Source of the DNA: Anaeramoeba flamelloides
Taxonomy: Eukaryota; Metamonada; Anaeramoebidae
NCBI GenBank assembly: GCA_027625915.1
Contig: JANTQA010000075.1
Coordinates: forward strand, 2,666,001-2,730,000
Length of the DNA: 64,000 bases
Direction: 5' to 3'
This document shows positions 1 through 13,118 of this stretch, piece by piece; the stretch's first letter is position 1; every line of letters starts with the position of its first letter. A model generated the notes under the pieces. It was given only the letters and a program-made list of their open reading frames with translations, made no database searches and had not been told where the DNA came from. The position numbers were made by a program, and so were the translations under genes.

Positions 1-2486
1 TGTCAAAAATACAACCAAAACTGTCTACTTTCTCCAAGAAAGCAAAAATTCGAGTTGCACAATTAATATTTAAAATGATTTTACTCCTCCTGTTTTTTCA
101 AAAACTAATGATAAATTCAATAAATTCAAAAAATGCCATATCAATTTCCTTTTTTCTAATTTATTAATCTCTATTTTCAAAACCATTTATTACAAAGAAC
201 ATTTCAAAGACTTTACAAAATTTACAAAGTTAGATAACACTTAAACCAATAAAATTCTTTCTTCAAAACTACGTAAAAAAATTAACCTTTGGAAAATGAA
301 ACACAAATATTCAAAAATAAATTTGGTTTTATCAGTATTCAAAAAAAACATTATAATCGAGATAATTATAGCCATATTGCAAAATATACCGACATTGATG
401 TACCAAAAAACCTCAAGGAAAAATTCTTTCAATCATTAAATAGTGGTGTGTCATTTCTTCATTTTTTCATTTTTTTGCAAATATGATCTTCTCTTTTCGT
501 ACTTGATTAATAATAAATTTTCAAATACTTTCTTCTTTGCCATACTTTTCAAGAACTGATTTTGGGTTTAAAAGAAGGTTTGGTTGTTCTCTCATTTCAG
601 AACTTTTTAATGATCATTCTTTGATCAAGGAAGAAAAAAGGATTAAACCACATGAGGTTTGGTTTTCAAAAAATATCTAATCAAAAGTACTATTCTATTT
701 CAGCATTAAACCCTTTAGTTTGGATTTTGATTTTTTTTTTATTTTTAACTTTATAAAAATTATACATAAAATAAATAATATTATTGAATAAATGACCATA
801 GATCAAAAATTCTTTTTAAAAGTCCTGTATTAATTTTGATTGACAAATTCAATTTTTACAAAGATTTTATTCCCATTTTTACACCAAGTAAAATTTTCAA
901 AAAAAAACTTTTTTTTATAGATTATTTTATTATATTTGAATAATATTAAAAAGTAATTTTTTATTTTTATTTTAAATTTAGTGCTTATTACTTTGTCTAT
1001 GAAAAAGTTTATATTTGTTTTAATTTCTATGGAATAAAGGAAATTATTTTTCAATTTTTTTTTTTTTTTGGTAGAGTGTTTGATTTATTTTCTATTGCTT
1101 CAATTGGAGTTTTAGATAACTATTCAGATTAACCTTTTTATTCTTCCCTTAAGAAAGGAATTCACCTTTTCTATAAATTCAATATTTATTAAAATTATTT
1201 CGAAAAAAAAAAAAAATTTATTATTCATTAGAGACTTTTTTTGATTTATTCGATTAATGGTATATACCACACCATTATTTACTAGTTGTTATTAATAAAT
1301 CAATTGACTATAGATTATTATAATAATAAAATTACTGATTTAAAGAATTAAAAAAAAATAAAAATATTTAAAGATAAATTAGTTATGTTATTCCATTTTT
1401 TTTTTTTAATCTTGGAAAAAAAAAATAATAATTGAATTTTTGTACTATTTTTCAAACAATAACAGTGAAAAAAGAACTTTTACAAATTTTTTATTATGAA
1501 TTACAGGAAAAAGGTTGTGTAATTTCTTTTATTTAAAATCAAATACTTTTTTTCAAGTATCAAACCTTTTAAAATATAACTAATACAGTTATTAAAATCT
1601 GGATTAATGAAATCACACTTGGTCAAAACATTAATCAATCACTTAAAAAAAGAGAAAAAAAATATCATTATCCAAAATCATTGCAAATATCTATTCAATA
1701 TTATTTTTTTTTAAAAAAAAGTTTATCTCCTTATATATTCCAGCAATTACTTGGATATAATAGAGATACCCGACTTTAATTAAAACAAAGATAGGTTTAT
1801 TAATTAATACAAAAAAAAAATTGGTTAATTATAAAAAGGATTTAATTGTTAATATTTACAATTATATAACATTTTTTCAAAGATTAACATTTACAAATCT
1901 TTCACAATATTTTTTTCATCTAAGATATTTTTTTTTTTCACTATTATTAATTTACTTTTTCTTGGAATTAAAATTTGGATTAAAGATAAATAACAAACGG
2001 AATGTATTTTCTATCAATATTATTTTAAATCTTATATTTTAAACTTGAAAAAAATTCTGTAAATAAGGGGATGATAAGTGATATATATTTATTGTGCCTT
2101 ATTTATTTAATTGGGGCGTTGATTAAAAAGTGGACAGACGATAATGGATAAAGAAATATTGTCAATTAAAAAGTATTTTAAAAATTGGTATAATTTTTGT
2201 AATTTTTCACATTTTCTTTCTAAATATTGATCCTTTTTTGAGATCAACAGACTTGTAGAAAATTAAATAACAAAATTATGGGAATGAAGAAATAACATTT
2301 TTTAAAAAAAAAAACAAAATTCAAAATTATAAATTTTATTTATATATAATTAAAAAACAATAAATAACAAATGAAGAAAAATTGAAAAAAAATATTTTTT
2401 GATTAGACTAATGATTTCTAATTAGATTAAAAAATTTAAAATTAATTTCCAGTATTATTGTTTTAAAAACATTAAAAAATTATTTT
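1..2486. other. AT-rich intergenic stretch
   Basis: No supportable gene is visible. The short open frames (for example 289-486 and 1821-2042) have no ATG-led, domain-like content and fit chance in AT-rich DNA. A diverged repeat lies at about 1480-1960 (separate entry). The Sin3 stop codon lies just beyond the right edge, so the last few hundred bases include its 3' flank. Confidence 0.6.
1480..1960 (+). repeat. Diverged copy of an inverted-repeat element (family F)
   Basis: This stretch aligns, with many differences, to 12648-13118 and to the reverse strand of about 54450-54830. Shared landmarks in order are TAATTTCTTTTATTT, a TCAAACCTTTT motif, a ACACTTGnnCAAAAC motif and an AAAAAAGTTnATCT motif. 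The ends are decayed here. It is probably an old non-autonomous DNA element. Confidence 0.45.
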
Positions 2487-4608
2487 TTAATTTTTATTAC
2501 TCATTAAATCCCTCCATGCTGACGAAATGATTTTTGAAGGTCTTACTCTATGAAAAAAATCTTCAGTATTTTCATCAAATATCAATCGACGAGAATTAAC
2601 ATCAAATTTAATTCCTAAGAAATTCCTAATTTTTACATTTTCAATGGCACATTGCTCAAGTTTATTTAATTCTTCTCTCCAATTTGCCTTTTCTAAGAAA
2701 TTATTTTGTTTTTCATTTTCGAATTCCTTTTTTGAACGGTTATTATTTATTTCAATGGAATTATCATTTTCAATATTTTCCGAAATAATGGGGTTTTTAT
2801 TACTTGTTATATTATTTGAATCATTTTCTTCTTCTTCGATTTCCATTTTAGTTTCTGTTTCTGTTTCTGTTTCTTTATTTTTTTTATTTTGTTCGTTTTC
2901 GTTTTGCTGTTTTTTCAACAAAAAATTTTCATTTTCCAATTTTTTGTTCTTATTAGCTTCTTTTATTTTATTTTTTTCTTTTTTTTCATTTTCATCATTT
3001 TCATTTTCTAATTTTTTTTTAATAATAACTTTTTCTATTTCTTTTATTTTATTTTCATTTCTTGTATCGTCATCTTTGACCTTTACAATTTCATATTCTG
3101 ATTCTGGTAAATTAACAGTAAGTGGAAGTTTATTGGCGTGTAATGATACTGGCAGTGTTTCATCAACTGTTTTTTCTTTTTCGACTAATTCCCCTTTTTG
3201 TTCTTTTTCTTCTTGTTGTTTCTCTTCCTCTTCCTCTTCCTCTTCCTCTTCCTCTTCCTCTTCCTCTTCCTCTTCCTCTTCCTCTTCCTCTTGTATCTCG
3301 ATTTTTTGTTGTTGTTTTAGATTTTCATTATTCTTCTCTGTATCAATTTTCATTCCCTTCTCGCCCCCTTCTTCTTTTTCTTCGTTTTGAATATCTATTC
3401 CTTTCTTTTTAATTGTTGATTGTTCAATTTTTTTTATATATTTTTTTTGATCGAATTTTTTTTTTAAATCCCGTTCTATCGCAAATTGTAAATTTGATTT
3501 ACTATTGTTATTTATTATTAATTCTTTGTTTTCAAATTCAAAATTCATTTTATTTTTAATTTTTTTGCTTTGATTCCTTTTTTTCATATCTATTAAATAG
3601 GATATGACATCTTCAATTTTTGTTTTTGGTTGTTTCTGAAATAAAATTGTTTTTATTTTTTTTTCAATGATCCAATGTTTTCTATTTCTTAATAAAAATA
3701 ATTTATTTTTTTTTATAAAATTAGATTCGTTTTTAATTATTGGCGAAAAGGATTCAATAAAGCGTTGTAGATATTTCGTTTTTTTATTTAAATGTTTTTC
3801 ATATTCTTTATCAAAATACTCGATTTCTTTTTGATCTACTAATTCTAATGAAAAATGAAATTTTTTTTGTTTTATTTGATTAAAATATGATTTTGAATAA
3901 TTTACAAAAGAATTTTCTTTAATTTTATTATTTTTTTGATTAAAAGCATTATTACTATTCCTATTTACATTGCCGTGGTGTCCATCGTTATCCTTCTCAT
4001 TCCCATTTTCATGCTCATACTCGTCCTCAATAATGACATTTCCCTTTCTTTTTCTTTTTCTAGAATTGTCTTTACTGGCATTATTCAAATTAATTAATTT
4101 TTCTGAAAAAATAATTCTATAAAAATTTTTTGGTTTTAAAAAAGAGAATTTTAAATCTAATAAATATTGGTAATCATTAATTTTTTTTTTTTTATTTTGT
4201 TCAAATTCAAATAAAGAAATTAATTGTTTGCTTTCTTGATCTTGAATAATTTCAATGATAATTTGAATAATTGAGCCAATAATTTTTTCCAATTTAATAA
4301 AATGAAAAGAATAATCTCCAAAAAATTCTTCACAAATTTGAAAAAATTCATTTTGATCAATTTTACTTAATAAATAAGAATTTAAACAATCAATAAATAT
4401 TATAAAAAAGTCAACCTTTCTGAAATTATTTGTTTGATATTTTTGAATTAATGAACATATTAAATTATTTTTAAAATGTTTTAAATAATAATTATTTTTG
4501 AATTTTAAATTATCATCATGTCCATTGTTGTTGTTGATTTTATTGTTATTATTGTTATTATTGTTATGTATATTATTAATATTAATATTATTATTATTAT
4601 TGTTGTTG

Positions 4609-4691
<83 letters not shown>

Positions 4692-7600
4692 GTTGTTAAT
4701 GTTGTTACTGTTATTGCTATTATTTCTTTTTCTTTTTAATTCTTGTTTTTCTTCCTTTATTTTATTTCCAGTTTTGATTTTTTTGAAATTTTGATCTTCA
4801 TGTTTTTGTAATAATTGCAATTTTTTTTGCAATAATTTTTTTGATTTTCTTAATTTTTTATTGAATAATAAACATAATCGAAATAATATATAAAAATTAT
4901 CATTGCCATAAAACAACTTTTCCTTTATTATCATATTTTTATTTTCCCCATTTTTGATTACGTTATTAAATTCCAATTTCCAATTTGAAAAAAAATTATA
5001 TAAAAAATTTTTAATAATTAGCCTTAATTCAGGTAAAATTTTAGTTGGTATTGCGGAATTCTCCTTGTTGTTATTGTTATGATTCTGATCCTTATTATCA
5101 ATATTATTATTATTTATCAATAATTTTTTTTCTTCAATCGTTGTTAAATTTTCAGAATTAAATGAAGCAGTAATCAATAATTTGGTAATGTGGAATAATA
5201 TGGAAATGTCATCCATATTTTTATCAAACCCGATAATTTGGGAATGGTTTTTTGATTCATTTAAATAATTTATTTGATTTAAAAAAAATTTTTTTGATAA
5301 AGTTTTTTTATTTAATTCTTGAAATTTTTGCTTTTGGAAATATAAATAATTTTGAAGATTTTTTTCAAAACTATTTGTAAATAAAAGAAGCGAATTCTTT
5401 TTCATTTCATTTAGATTATTTAACTTTATTTGAAATCTATAATATAAAACATGGATAGTTACTAAGGGGTTTGTTTCTAATCCATTAAAAATTAATATAC
5501 TTTGCTCTCCATAAAGTGTTAGAATTTTATTAAGAAAAAGCTTATCCGACAACAAACCTCTATAATTCAATTGATTTAATTCATTATTATTTTTGAAAGT
5601 TTTTATTTTTTTGACCAGCTTTTCTAAGATTTGAAAAGATCGATCATAATTACCAATTAAATTATCGAGTTCATATTGTTGTTCATCCAAAATTAATTGG
5701 GTTTTTTCATATTTATTTTGGTATTTTTGATTATCAATTATGGATTTTTTGATCGGCGCAATTGAAATCCATTCAGAATTTAAAATCGTTTCTTTTTTAT
5801 CTTGATTTTGTTTTTTATCCATGTCATTATCTATATTCATGCCAATACTCGTATCCATTTTTGTTTGGATTAAGTTTTCTTTTCTTTTATTTATTTCCAT
5901 TTCCTATTTATTTTTTTTGTTTTGTTTTTATTATTATTCGAGAATATATTAAAAGAATAAAATAAAAATCAATGTATTTGAAATTTTTTTATATTAATTT
6001 AAATAAAGTCACTTCAGTATATATCAAAATAATGATTAAATAGCATGTGAATTATTTTATTAATATTTTTTTTTTTTAATTTAAATGATGGAAAAAAGCT
6101 TTATTTAATAAAATGAATTACTTTTTTTGAAACAGAACAATATGAAACACCAGATCGTTTTCTTTTATTCCAATTGATATTATTGAATGTCATTTTTTTT
6201 CTTTTAGGAAAATTTGAATTAATGATTTTTTTAAATGGTATTAAAAATTTGGATTTTTGAAGAAAATTTTCCAAAAGTAATATTGTTTCGGAATTATTTA
6301 AAAGATTTTGATTAAATAAATTTAAAATTTTCAGAATTTGAAAATATTTTTTTTGAGAAATTTCATTTCGTAATTCAGAAAATAGTGTTTCATTATTCAC
6401 CTCTTTTTCCTTGGAAATATTAAGATAATTATTATAATTATTGTTGTTTGGGTTTAAATTCTGGTAAAATTGATTGTTTTGGTAATAATTCATTAATTCT
6501 GGAGATATTGGTTGAGAGTTTGGGTAATAAATAAAAGGGTAAGGATATTTAAATCCATATCCTGTTTGAAATTGTTGGTATTGTTGAAATTGCTGATTCT
6601 GTTGTTGCTGTTGTTGTTGTTGCTGCTGCTTTTGCTGCTGCTGCTGCTGCTGCTGTTGTTGTTGGTATAATTGAAATAGTTGTTGTTGCTGTTGTTGTTG
6701 CTGTTGAATTTGTTGTTGTTGTGGTTGTTGTTGTTGTTGTGGTTGTTGTTGTTGTTGTTGTTGTTGTTGTGGTTGTTGAAATAACTGTTGTTTTTTTAAA
6801 ATATCTGGATAATATTGATTCCAATAATTCTGTTGGCTCATAAAATATAGCCGAGGATCAATCCCATTCATAATTGGAAATTGAAAATTATTGTTCATAT
6901 TTGGAATAAATTGATAAGGATGTTGTTGCTGTTGTTGCTGTGGCTGTTTTGGCTTTTTTTTTTGTAATCTCCCATTCGCATATACAAATGAATGGGTGTC
7001 TGGTAGAAACTGAAGAAAGCCTTTTAAAAGATCTTCGTGATCAGTAAAAAGATCTGATACTTTATCACAAATCTGTGAACAAGACATTAATTAATATTTT
7101 TTTTGAATTACCAAATAAGGTCAAATAAAAAAAAAAAACGAAAAAAATCAAAAGTAAGGAAATCTTGAAAAAAAGTAGTAGAAATTAAAAGAGAGAATAA
7201 AATTTTAAAAAACCTTACATTTTCTAAAGTCAATTGACCATTTTTATATTTCATTAAAGTTGACAAAAACGAACAATAAATTTCAGAATGGTTATCAAAC
7301 CTTTCCTTGATTTGTGTCACATAATCGATCGGCGAATTTTCATTTTGTTTTTGAGAATATTCCTTTTGGAAATTGAGCGGTAAAAATTGTTTAAATTTGA
7401 TGATCAAATCTTTGTTCCCTTGGAACAGATCTTTAACCTTTTGGAAGACGATTTTTGTTGCAATTTTTTCTTGTTTGAAATCTTTCATCAAACTTAGGAA
7501 ATTCTCATAAATTTCTGTATTGTCTTTGAAGCATCTAATTGGGTGTAAAAAAAAAAAAAAAAAAAGAACGATTAAAAAAGGTAATTGTGATTGTTAAAAA

Positions 7601-8072
7601 AGAAATTCAGATAGACAAAAATTTGTTAATTTGCAATTGGTCTACTTGTTCATAATTTCCATGAAAAACTAAATGGAAAACAGAGTCTTTTCTTTCTAAA
7701 AAAATTTTCAAAGGAATCTTTCTCTTTGAGAAGTATTTTTGATTTTCAAAAAAAAACAAAAACCCCTTTCACATTTGAAAAACAATTAATAAAAAAAAAA
7801 AAAAGAAATTAGTACTTTTTCACTTCATCAATATAATCTAAAGCTTCACTGATCCTTTCGTTTTCAGAAGCGTTCGAAACGTTTTGTGGAAAAGGTTGAA
7901 CACCATAATTAGGGTATTGCTGTGTGTTGTATATTTGATCACTTTGGGAAGTGTTCAAATTTTGAGGTTGTGGTGGGTAATAAAATTGTTGTTGCTGGTT
8001 TGGAAGGGAATACATGTATGGATTTGGGTAGATATATGGTACATTTGAAAGTGGAGTTGTTGGTTGTGACAT
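2487..8072 (-). CDS. Sin3 family transcriptional co-repressor, four exons
   Basis: Exons are 8072-7816, 7534-7219, 7072-6122 and 5903-2487; all introns are GT-AG and the frame is kept, giving 1646 residues. Sin3 is the nuclear scaffold that binds repressors through PAH domains and recruits histone deacetylase. Visible domains: PAH1 about 74-138 (EALDYIDEVKK joined across intron 1 to CFKDNTEIYENF, the exact PAH1 spacing), PAH2 about 154-219 (PIDYVTQIKERF, then after intron 2 VSDLFTDHEDLLKGFLQFLP), PAH3 about 421-479, and the HDAC-interaction domain about 549-718 (LNSEWISIAP, RSFQILEKL, LYGEQ, ETNPL). A Sin3 C-terminal region follows, split by poly-Asn (about 904-970) and poly-Glu (about 1376-1400) runs. 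Poly-Gln lies between PAH2 and PAH3. The start ATG at 8072 precedes a Pro/Gln/Tyr-rich leader. Family assignment is firm; exact splice sites are inferred. Confidence 0.9.
3221..3292. repeat. (TCTTCC)n tract coding poly-Glu in Sin3
   Basis: About 70 bases of near-perfect TTCCTC hexamers, read on the minus strand as an uninterrupted Glu run inside the Sin3 C-terminal half. It stays in frame and probably varies in length. Confidence 0.9.
4612..4691. repeat. (ATT)n tract coding poly-Asn in Sin3
   Basis: About 80 bases of pure ATT triplets, flanked by GTT-interrupted repeats. Read on the minus strand it gives a long Asn run between the HDAC-interaction region and the C-terminal region. The length is likely polymorphic. 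Confidence 0.9.
6592..6790. repeat. (TTG/CTG)n tract coding poly-Gln in Sin3
   Basis: Mixed TTG, CTG and occasional TGG triplets read on the minus strand as poly-Gln with scattered Pro and Leu, in the linker between PAH2 and PAH3. A Thr-rich open frame overlapping it in another frame is a shadow. Confidence 0.9.
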
Positions 8073-9416
8073 TTTTAATCCCTCAGAAATCGAAAAAAAA
8101 AAAAAAAAAAAAAAGAATTATTTTACACAAACACCAAATTGAAACGGATGTTTTCAATTTCAAATGTAATTGTTGGAGTACGTTGAAAAGAGTCGAAAAA
8201 AAAAAAAGAAAAAATTCCAACAAATAGAAATTGAAAAAAATAAAACTAAAAAGCAAAGGAAATAATCTCAGGTATGCATTTTCAATAAAATATTTTATTG
8301 CTAAACAAGAGCTGTTTTGATTATTCAACACTGATCAAAGTACCTGAAATTTCAAAGTAAGGTAAATTATGATCATTCTTCTTCCAAAATTTCTATTTTT
8401 TTTAGTTCCAATTGTCGTTTGATTGTAATTATTGTTTAAGATTGTCAGGAAAAACACTTTCTTTCTTTTTTTAAACTTCACTTAGGTGTTAGAATTTGTG
8501 AAAAATCTTGTTGTTAAAGTTTTGAAGGAAATGAATTTATTTATTTTTGATAGGAAATTTGAAACATATTTTATTGTATTTTATTTAGACAAACAAACAG
8601 AATTTCAAATTTAAAGTTAAAAGCATTTATCAGATTGTTTTCACTGATTTAAGTACAGACTCAAAATAGAGATATAAGTTTAGGTTGAAAAAACAATCCT
8701 AATTGGAATTGAATTGTTGACTATTTTTATTATTTACTGGAAGTACCAAGATTCTGTTTCAAAAATCAAAGTTTATATTCAAACCAACTTTAGTTTATCC
8801 TAAACTTTTATTTTTGAGATTAAATTGTGAATTATTTAAATTTTGATCATTTTTTTACAACAAGCAATTGTAGGGTAACGAATGGAAAAAACAAATTTCT
8901 TCAAATTATAAGGGATTATCTGAAAATACTGAACAGTCAGAAAATTAAGTTTATTGTTTTTAAAAGGAAATAGTCTTGGTTATTCATACTTTAGATTTCT
9001 TTAAAAATTTAATTATTAAAAATATTTCAAAAAGGTTTTCTCAATCAATCAAAAATGATTCTTTATTTTGTAAAAAATTCAACAATTTTATGAAAAAAAT
9101 TATTGTATTTTGGAAAATTTGAATGTTGAACAATCAATATTCAGACTTATAAAGTTGCCAAATATTTTTCTTAAATTAATAACTAAATGTAGATTACAAT
9201 ACTGAAAAAATTCAATTTTTTAAATATTAATAATATTAACTTTGAGATTCTTTTTATATATTTATTTCTAAAATCTTTGAAATAGATTAAAAATAAAACT
9301 ATTTTTATGAAAAGTTTGACAGAAATTATCGTTCTTTTGGGTTTTTATATTGATAATTATTAAGCCAATATTTGAATTAAAAAATTTAAAAAATAGTTAT
9401 TTTTTTACATTGTAAA
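8073..9416. other. Intergenic, Sin3 upstream flank
   Basis: Begins with the A/T homopolymers just upstream of the Sin3 ATG, so it probably holds the Sin3 promoter, but no specific element can be named. No gene or clear repeat is seen. Confidence 0.5.
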
Positions 9417-9949
9417 TAAACCCCATTCCAAAAATTTAGACATACCCAAAATCAAAAATAGGCAAAAAAAAAACCTATTTATTGTATTTTTCCAAACCTA
9501 ATTTAAAACAACATTTAAGTAACACAGTATTTATGTTTTAATAAGTCAACATTTTAATCCAAATAAAAGAAAAAAAATATAAAACTCAAAAATAAAAACA
9601 GGTGTGTCCAAAATAATGAAACGAGCGTAACAAAAAAAGTATTGGTTAATTTGTTGAAATTTCTCCAAACAATTGTTGATCGATCAAATGTTAAGATAGC
9701 ATCGGCCAATTGTATGTGATTTTCCAATTTAACAAACTCAACACTAACCTTCTGTCAACCATTGAAAAAATATTTCGAGATCTAACGAAACAGATTACGT
9801 AACTGCAAAAAAGGAAATGAAAACAAAACAAAAAATACAAAAAATGAAATTGTTTGTAAAATCAAAATTCTTTCCAAATTAGATTCAAGTGAAGTAAAGA
9901 TGTTCTTTCCATTGTTTAAACTGTGTCCAAATTTTTGGAATCTAGTTTA
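9417..9949. mobile_element. Tc1/mariner-like MITE, family B copy 1
   Basis: A 533-bp element. The left end reads TAAACCCCATTCCAAAAAT and the right end, reverse-complemented, TAAACTAGATTCCAAAAATT, with GGACACA-like sequence next to it. The flanking TA fits a mariner-type target duplication. The interior contains TTGTTGATCGATCAAATG. It matches 21480-21995 and 45810-46341 end to end. No transposase is encoded. Confidence 0.8.
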
Positions 9950-11114
9950 CAATTATTTATATACTGGAATATTTTTTTTTCGGGTTTCTATTTTTTAAGA
10001 TTTAGATTCGGAGAAGTAAGTAAAAAAAAAATTAACAAAGTGACTTTTTTAAAATCCTAATTATTAAAAAAAATTCAAGAATTTATTTTTCCTGTATTTT
10101 TTTCTCAATTAAATCTTGAGAAATAGAGAAAATATATATAAAAATATGTATTGATATTTAATTCAAGCTAATTTCAACCCAGTGGAGTTTTTTGTGGTAC
10201 AAATTTCAAAATAAACAATCCAAAAAATTGTACATAAATATTTTTTGAAATTTTTTTTTTTTTTTTTTTTTTTTAAGGATATAAGTACATTTTACAATTT
10301 TGAAAAATTTTCATTGTGTGAATAATACTGAAAATTATTTTTTGGAGTGTCACCAGATACTGAAACTTAAAAACCCAAAGAACCATTCACTACTCTATTT
10401 GCGAAAAGAAAACAAACTCAAAGTAATTCAAAGTTGAATCTTTTATTTTTCAATCATTTGAACATTTTTTTGATTAAAATTTTGGTTTTATTAAATTAGG
10501 TTTTGGATCTATAGATGTATTTATACAAAAAAGTGAAATTAATCAAAGAAAAAAAAAAAAAAAAAAAAACAGACCTAAAAAGGTATATCCTTGAAAAAAA
10601 TTTTTTCTTTGAGAAGACCAAACACGAAAGAACACCTTTCCAAATAAATATGTTGAAATCAAGAAGGATATAAAAAACAATCAACCAAAACCTAACTTTG
10701 AAGAATTATTTTCAATATCTTCTTAATTTGGAGTGAATCCAAACAATTTATAACCTTGAATTTCTTGCTCTATTACTTTTTATTATCATTTTATCAAACC
10801 TATTTTTTTCGTTATATGTCAACAAAAATCTTTTTTCTAATATTTTTATCAAAAAAAACAAAAATAAAGAATATTATTTCAAAAATCAACTAAAGGTGTT
10901 AAATCATCGGAATTAAAAAACATTTTAAAAATATTCAACCCAAAATAATATTGAAAAAAAGAAACAAGGGTTCAATCAGATTCAGAATTTTTTTGAGTTC
11001 TCATTTTAATGGAAAATAAATAATTATAAATTCAAACGAATTTACCCAATAAACCCTCATTCTGAAGAAGAATTAAAAAAATCTCTGATTTTCTGAACCC
11101 AAACCAGAATTATT
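9950..11114. other. Intergenic, nothing recognised
   Basis: AT-rich with A and T homopolymers (about 10251-10274, 10550-10569). No gene or RNA is visible. The last about 150 bases contain an AATTTACCCAATAAACC motif that recurs near 11640. Confidence 0.5.
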
Positions 11115-11588
11115 GTAGTCAAAATAAAGTGTGCAAAACGATTCAATCCATGTTTCAAAATAAAAAGCGTGTTTTTTTTGTTCTAGAAGGAATAAATCAA
11201 ACGATTAAATAAATTGATAATAAACCCTGGATAAACATGATTTTGGATTCTTAAAGTTCTATTATTTTAAAAAAAATTCGAAAAATGAAGGATCAAATTG
11301 GTAAAATTTATCTCAAAGAATAGAGTAAATGTTTGATCAAATTTTAATTATCAAAAAAACAAAACAATTCTCAAAAAAATTGAGACTTTTTTGAAACATT
11401 TTTGACAAATTTCCTTCCGAATTAAAATTATACTTAGAACCTCAAACTGTCTACTTTCAAAATTGATTTGGATTTAGATACACTATTTGAATTCAATTGG
11501 ATAATACCTTGGAACAAGTAGAAAAAAAATCGTATAATATAATGAAAGGCAGATTTTAGTCTTTGTGCACCTCTTATTTTGATCACTA
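11115..11588. mobile_element. MITE-like element, family C copy 1
   Basis: The ends are an imperfect inverted repeat: left AGTCAAAATAAAGTGTGCA, right (reverse complement) GTGATCAAAATAAGAGGTGC. The subterminal sequence AATCCATGTTTCAAAATAAA recurs at about 19950 and 35440. Non-coding. Confidence 0.6.
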
Positions 11589-11599
11589 TATTTTGAGTT

Positions 11600-12105
11600 T
11601 TCGATTTAAATTGAAATAATCAATTATAAAACCAAAGGAATTTGTCCAATAAATCTTATTTTCTAAAAAGATGAATTGAAAGAAATTTCCTATTTAGGTG
11701 AACAAAAACTAAAATTAGATGAATTAAATGAAAATAGGATTTTTAAAAATTCATTTTGGAAATTCTTTAGAAATAAATAGTAATTTGTTTCTCAAAAAGT
11801 TTACAAACAAAATTATTTCCAGAACAACCAAAAAAAGGAAATCAAAGAAATGAAAAGAAATATACAGATAAAATAAATTAAAATCATTTATTTCTTGATC
11901 TTATCTGTAAATTTGATACAATTATTTATTTCTAATTTGTTTTTTTAACCCCTAATGGAAATATCTTATACTATGGATATCTGACACACTGATATTAATT
12001 AAAATACCAATATATTTGGTTATTGAAATGAGTTGAATAATTAATTTTCACATAAAAGGTTACACTCAAAAAATGAAAAAAGTACTTTCCATTTAAAAAG
12101 GATTA
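11600..12105. repeat. Dispersed repeat shared with about 20990-21425
   Basis: Shares, in the same order and orientation, TTAAATGAAAATAGGA, AAATTCATTTTGG, GGATATCTGACAC and ATATATTTGGTTA with the region near 21 kb, with insertions between the blocks. No terminal repeats are resolved. Non-coding. Confidence 0.5.
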
Positions 12106-12647
12106 CATTCGTTTGACAATTCGCAAACTTTTTTTTTTTTATACCGAAATAATTATCAATACAATTATACAAGAATACATATTTCTTTTTTTGAAGATAG
12201 ATGATTTATTAAATCCACATTATATGGTTAAAAAGACACCCATACGCAGTTGGAAAGTTGAATATAATATGTGTTCCAAAAAGTCTCCATTTATTTTATT
12301 TTAAAAATCAATTATTTTTTATAATCGGCTTTTGAAGTACAAAGAAGAAATTAACAAAATAATAAACATCATAGAATAGTTAGTATCCGTAAGAATTCAT
12401 CTAAAAAATTATTAAAATTTATTAAATGTGATAAAACCCAAAAGTCTCTATGAAAATTCGGAAAAAAAAAAAAAGTTGTGATATTGAATTGAAGATCAAA
12501 GAACAATTCCAATATAAAATAATATGAAATTTCTTGAGTCATTCCCACTGTTCAATAACTTCTAAAGAACTTATTTTTACTTATATTTATCCGTCTTGCT
12601 ATAAAAACAATTTGTATAAGATTTACAAATCAAAAATAAAAGAAAAA

Positions 12648-13118
12648 TGTAAAATAAAAAAAATATCAAACAAGGTTTGTAATTGGGAATATTAAGAAAA
12701 TTGTTTTGTAATTTCTTTTATTTACAAACAAATCCTTTTTTTAAAGAATCAAACCTTTTATGAACTCGCCACCTATTAGAATGATGAATAATTAAATTAC
12801 ACTTGTCCAAAACACCATTAAATCAATCAAAAAGTAAGAATAACAAATTATCATTTTCCAAACTCTAGTAAGCCTCAATAAAGCTCTTGTTTTTTCAAAA
12901 AAAGTTGATCTATTTAGGCTATCAAACAATTACTCAAGTATTATAGACACGCCTGCTTTAGTGAACTTCAGGTATGTTTATTACTGGGTTCTTGATATAA
13001 TTTTTTATTTATAAAAAGGATTCGATTTTAGATATTTGTCTTAGACAATAATTTTCCGAATATTAACAATTTTAAATCTTGTGTGGGATTTTTTTGATGT
13101 CAGTGTAATATTTTACAA
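12648..13118 (+). mobile_element. Inverted-repeat element, family F copy 2
   Basis: The left part (TATCAAACAAGGTTTGTAAT, GGGAATATTAAG) mirrors the right part (reverse complement CACACAAGATTTAAAATTG, TTAATATTC), a degenerate terminal inverted repeat. Diverged copies lie at about 1480-1960 and, reversed, at about 54450-54830. Non-coding. Confidence 0.55.

Noticed and set aside
2644-3412. Ser/Leu/Phe-rich open frames on the plus strand
   Set aside because: They are antisense shadows of the poly-Glu and Lys/Glu-rich part of Sin3.
4498-4794. Poly-Leu and poly-Ile open frames on the plus strand
   Set aside because: Antisense readings of the ATT tract coding poly-Asn in Sin3.
6549-6824. Poly-Thr open frame
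   Set aside because: Alternate-frame reading of the poly-Gln exon of Sin3.
7801-7820. Reading the first Sin3 exon as a complete 87-residue protein ending in EVKKY
   Set aside because: A GT donor lies inside the last codons, and joining to 7534 restores the exact PAH1 length, so the stop is intronic.
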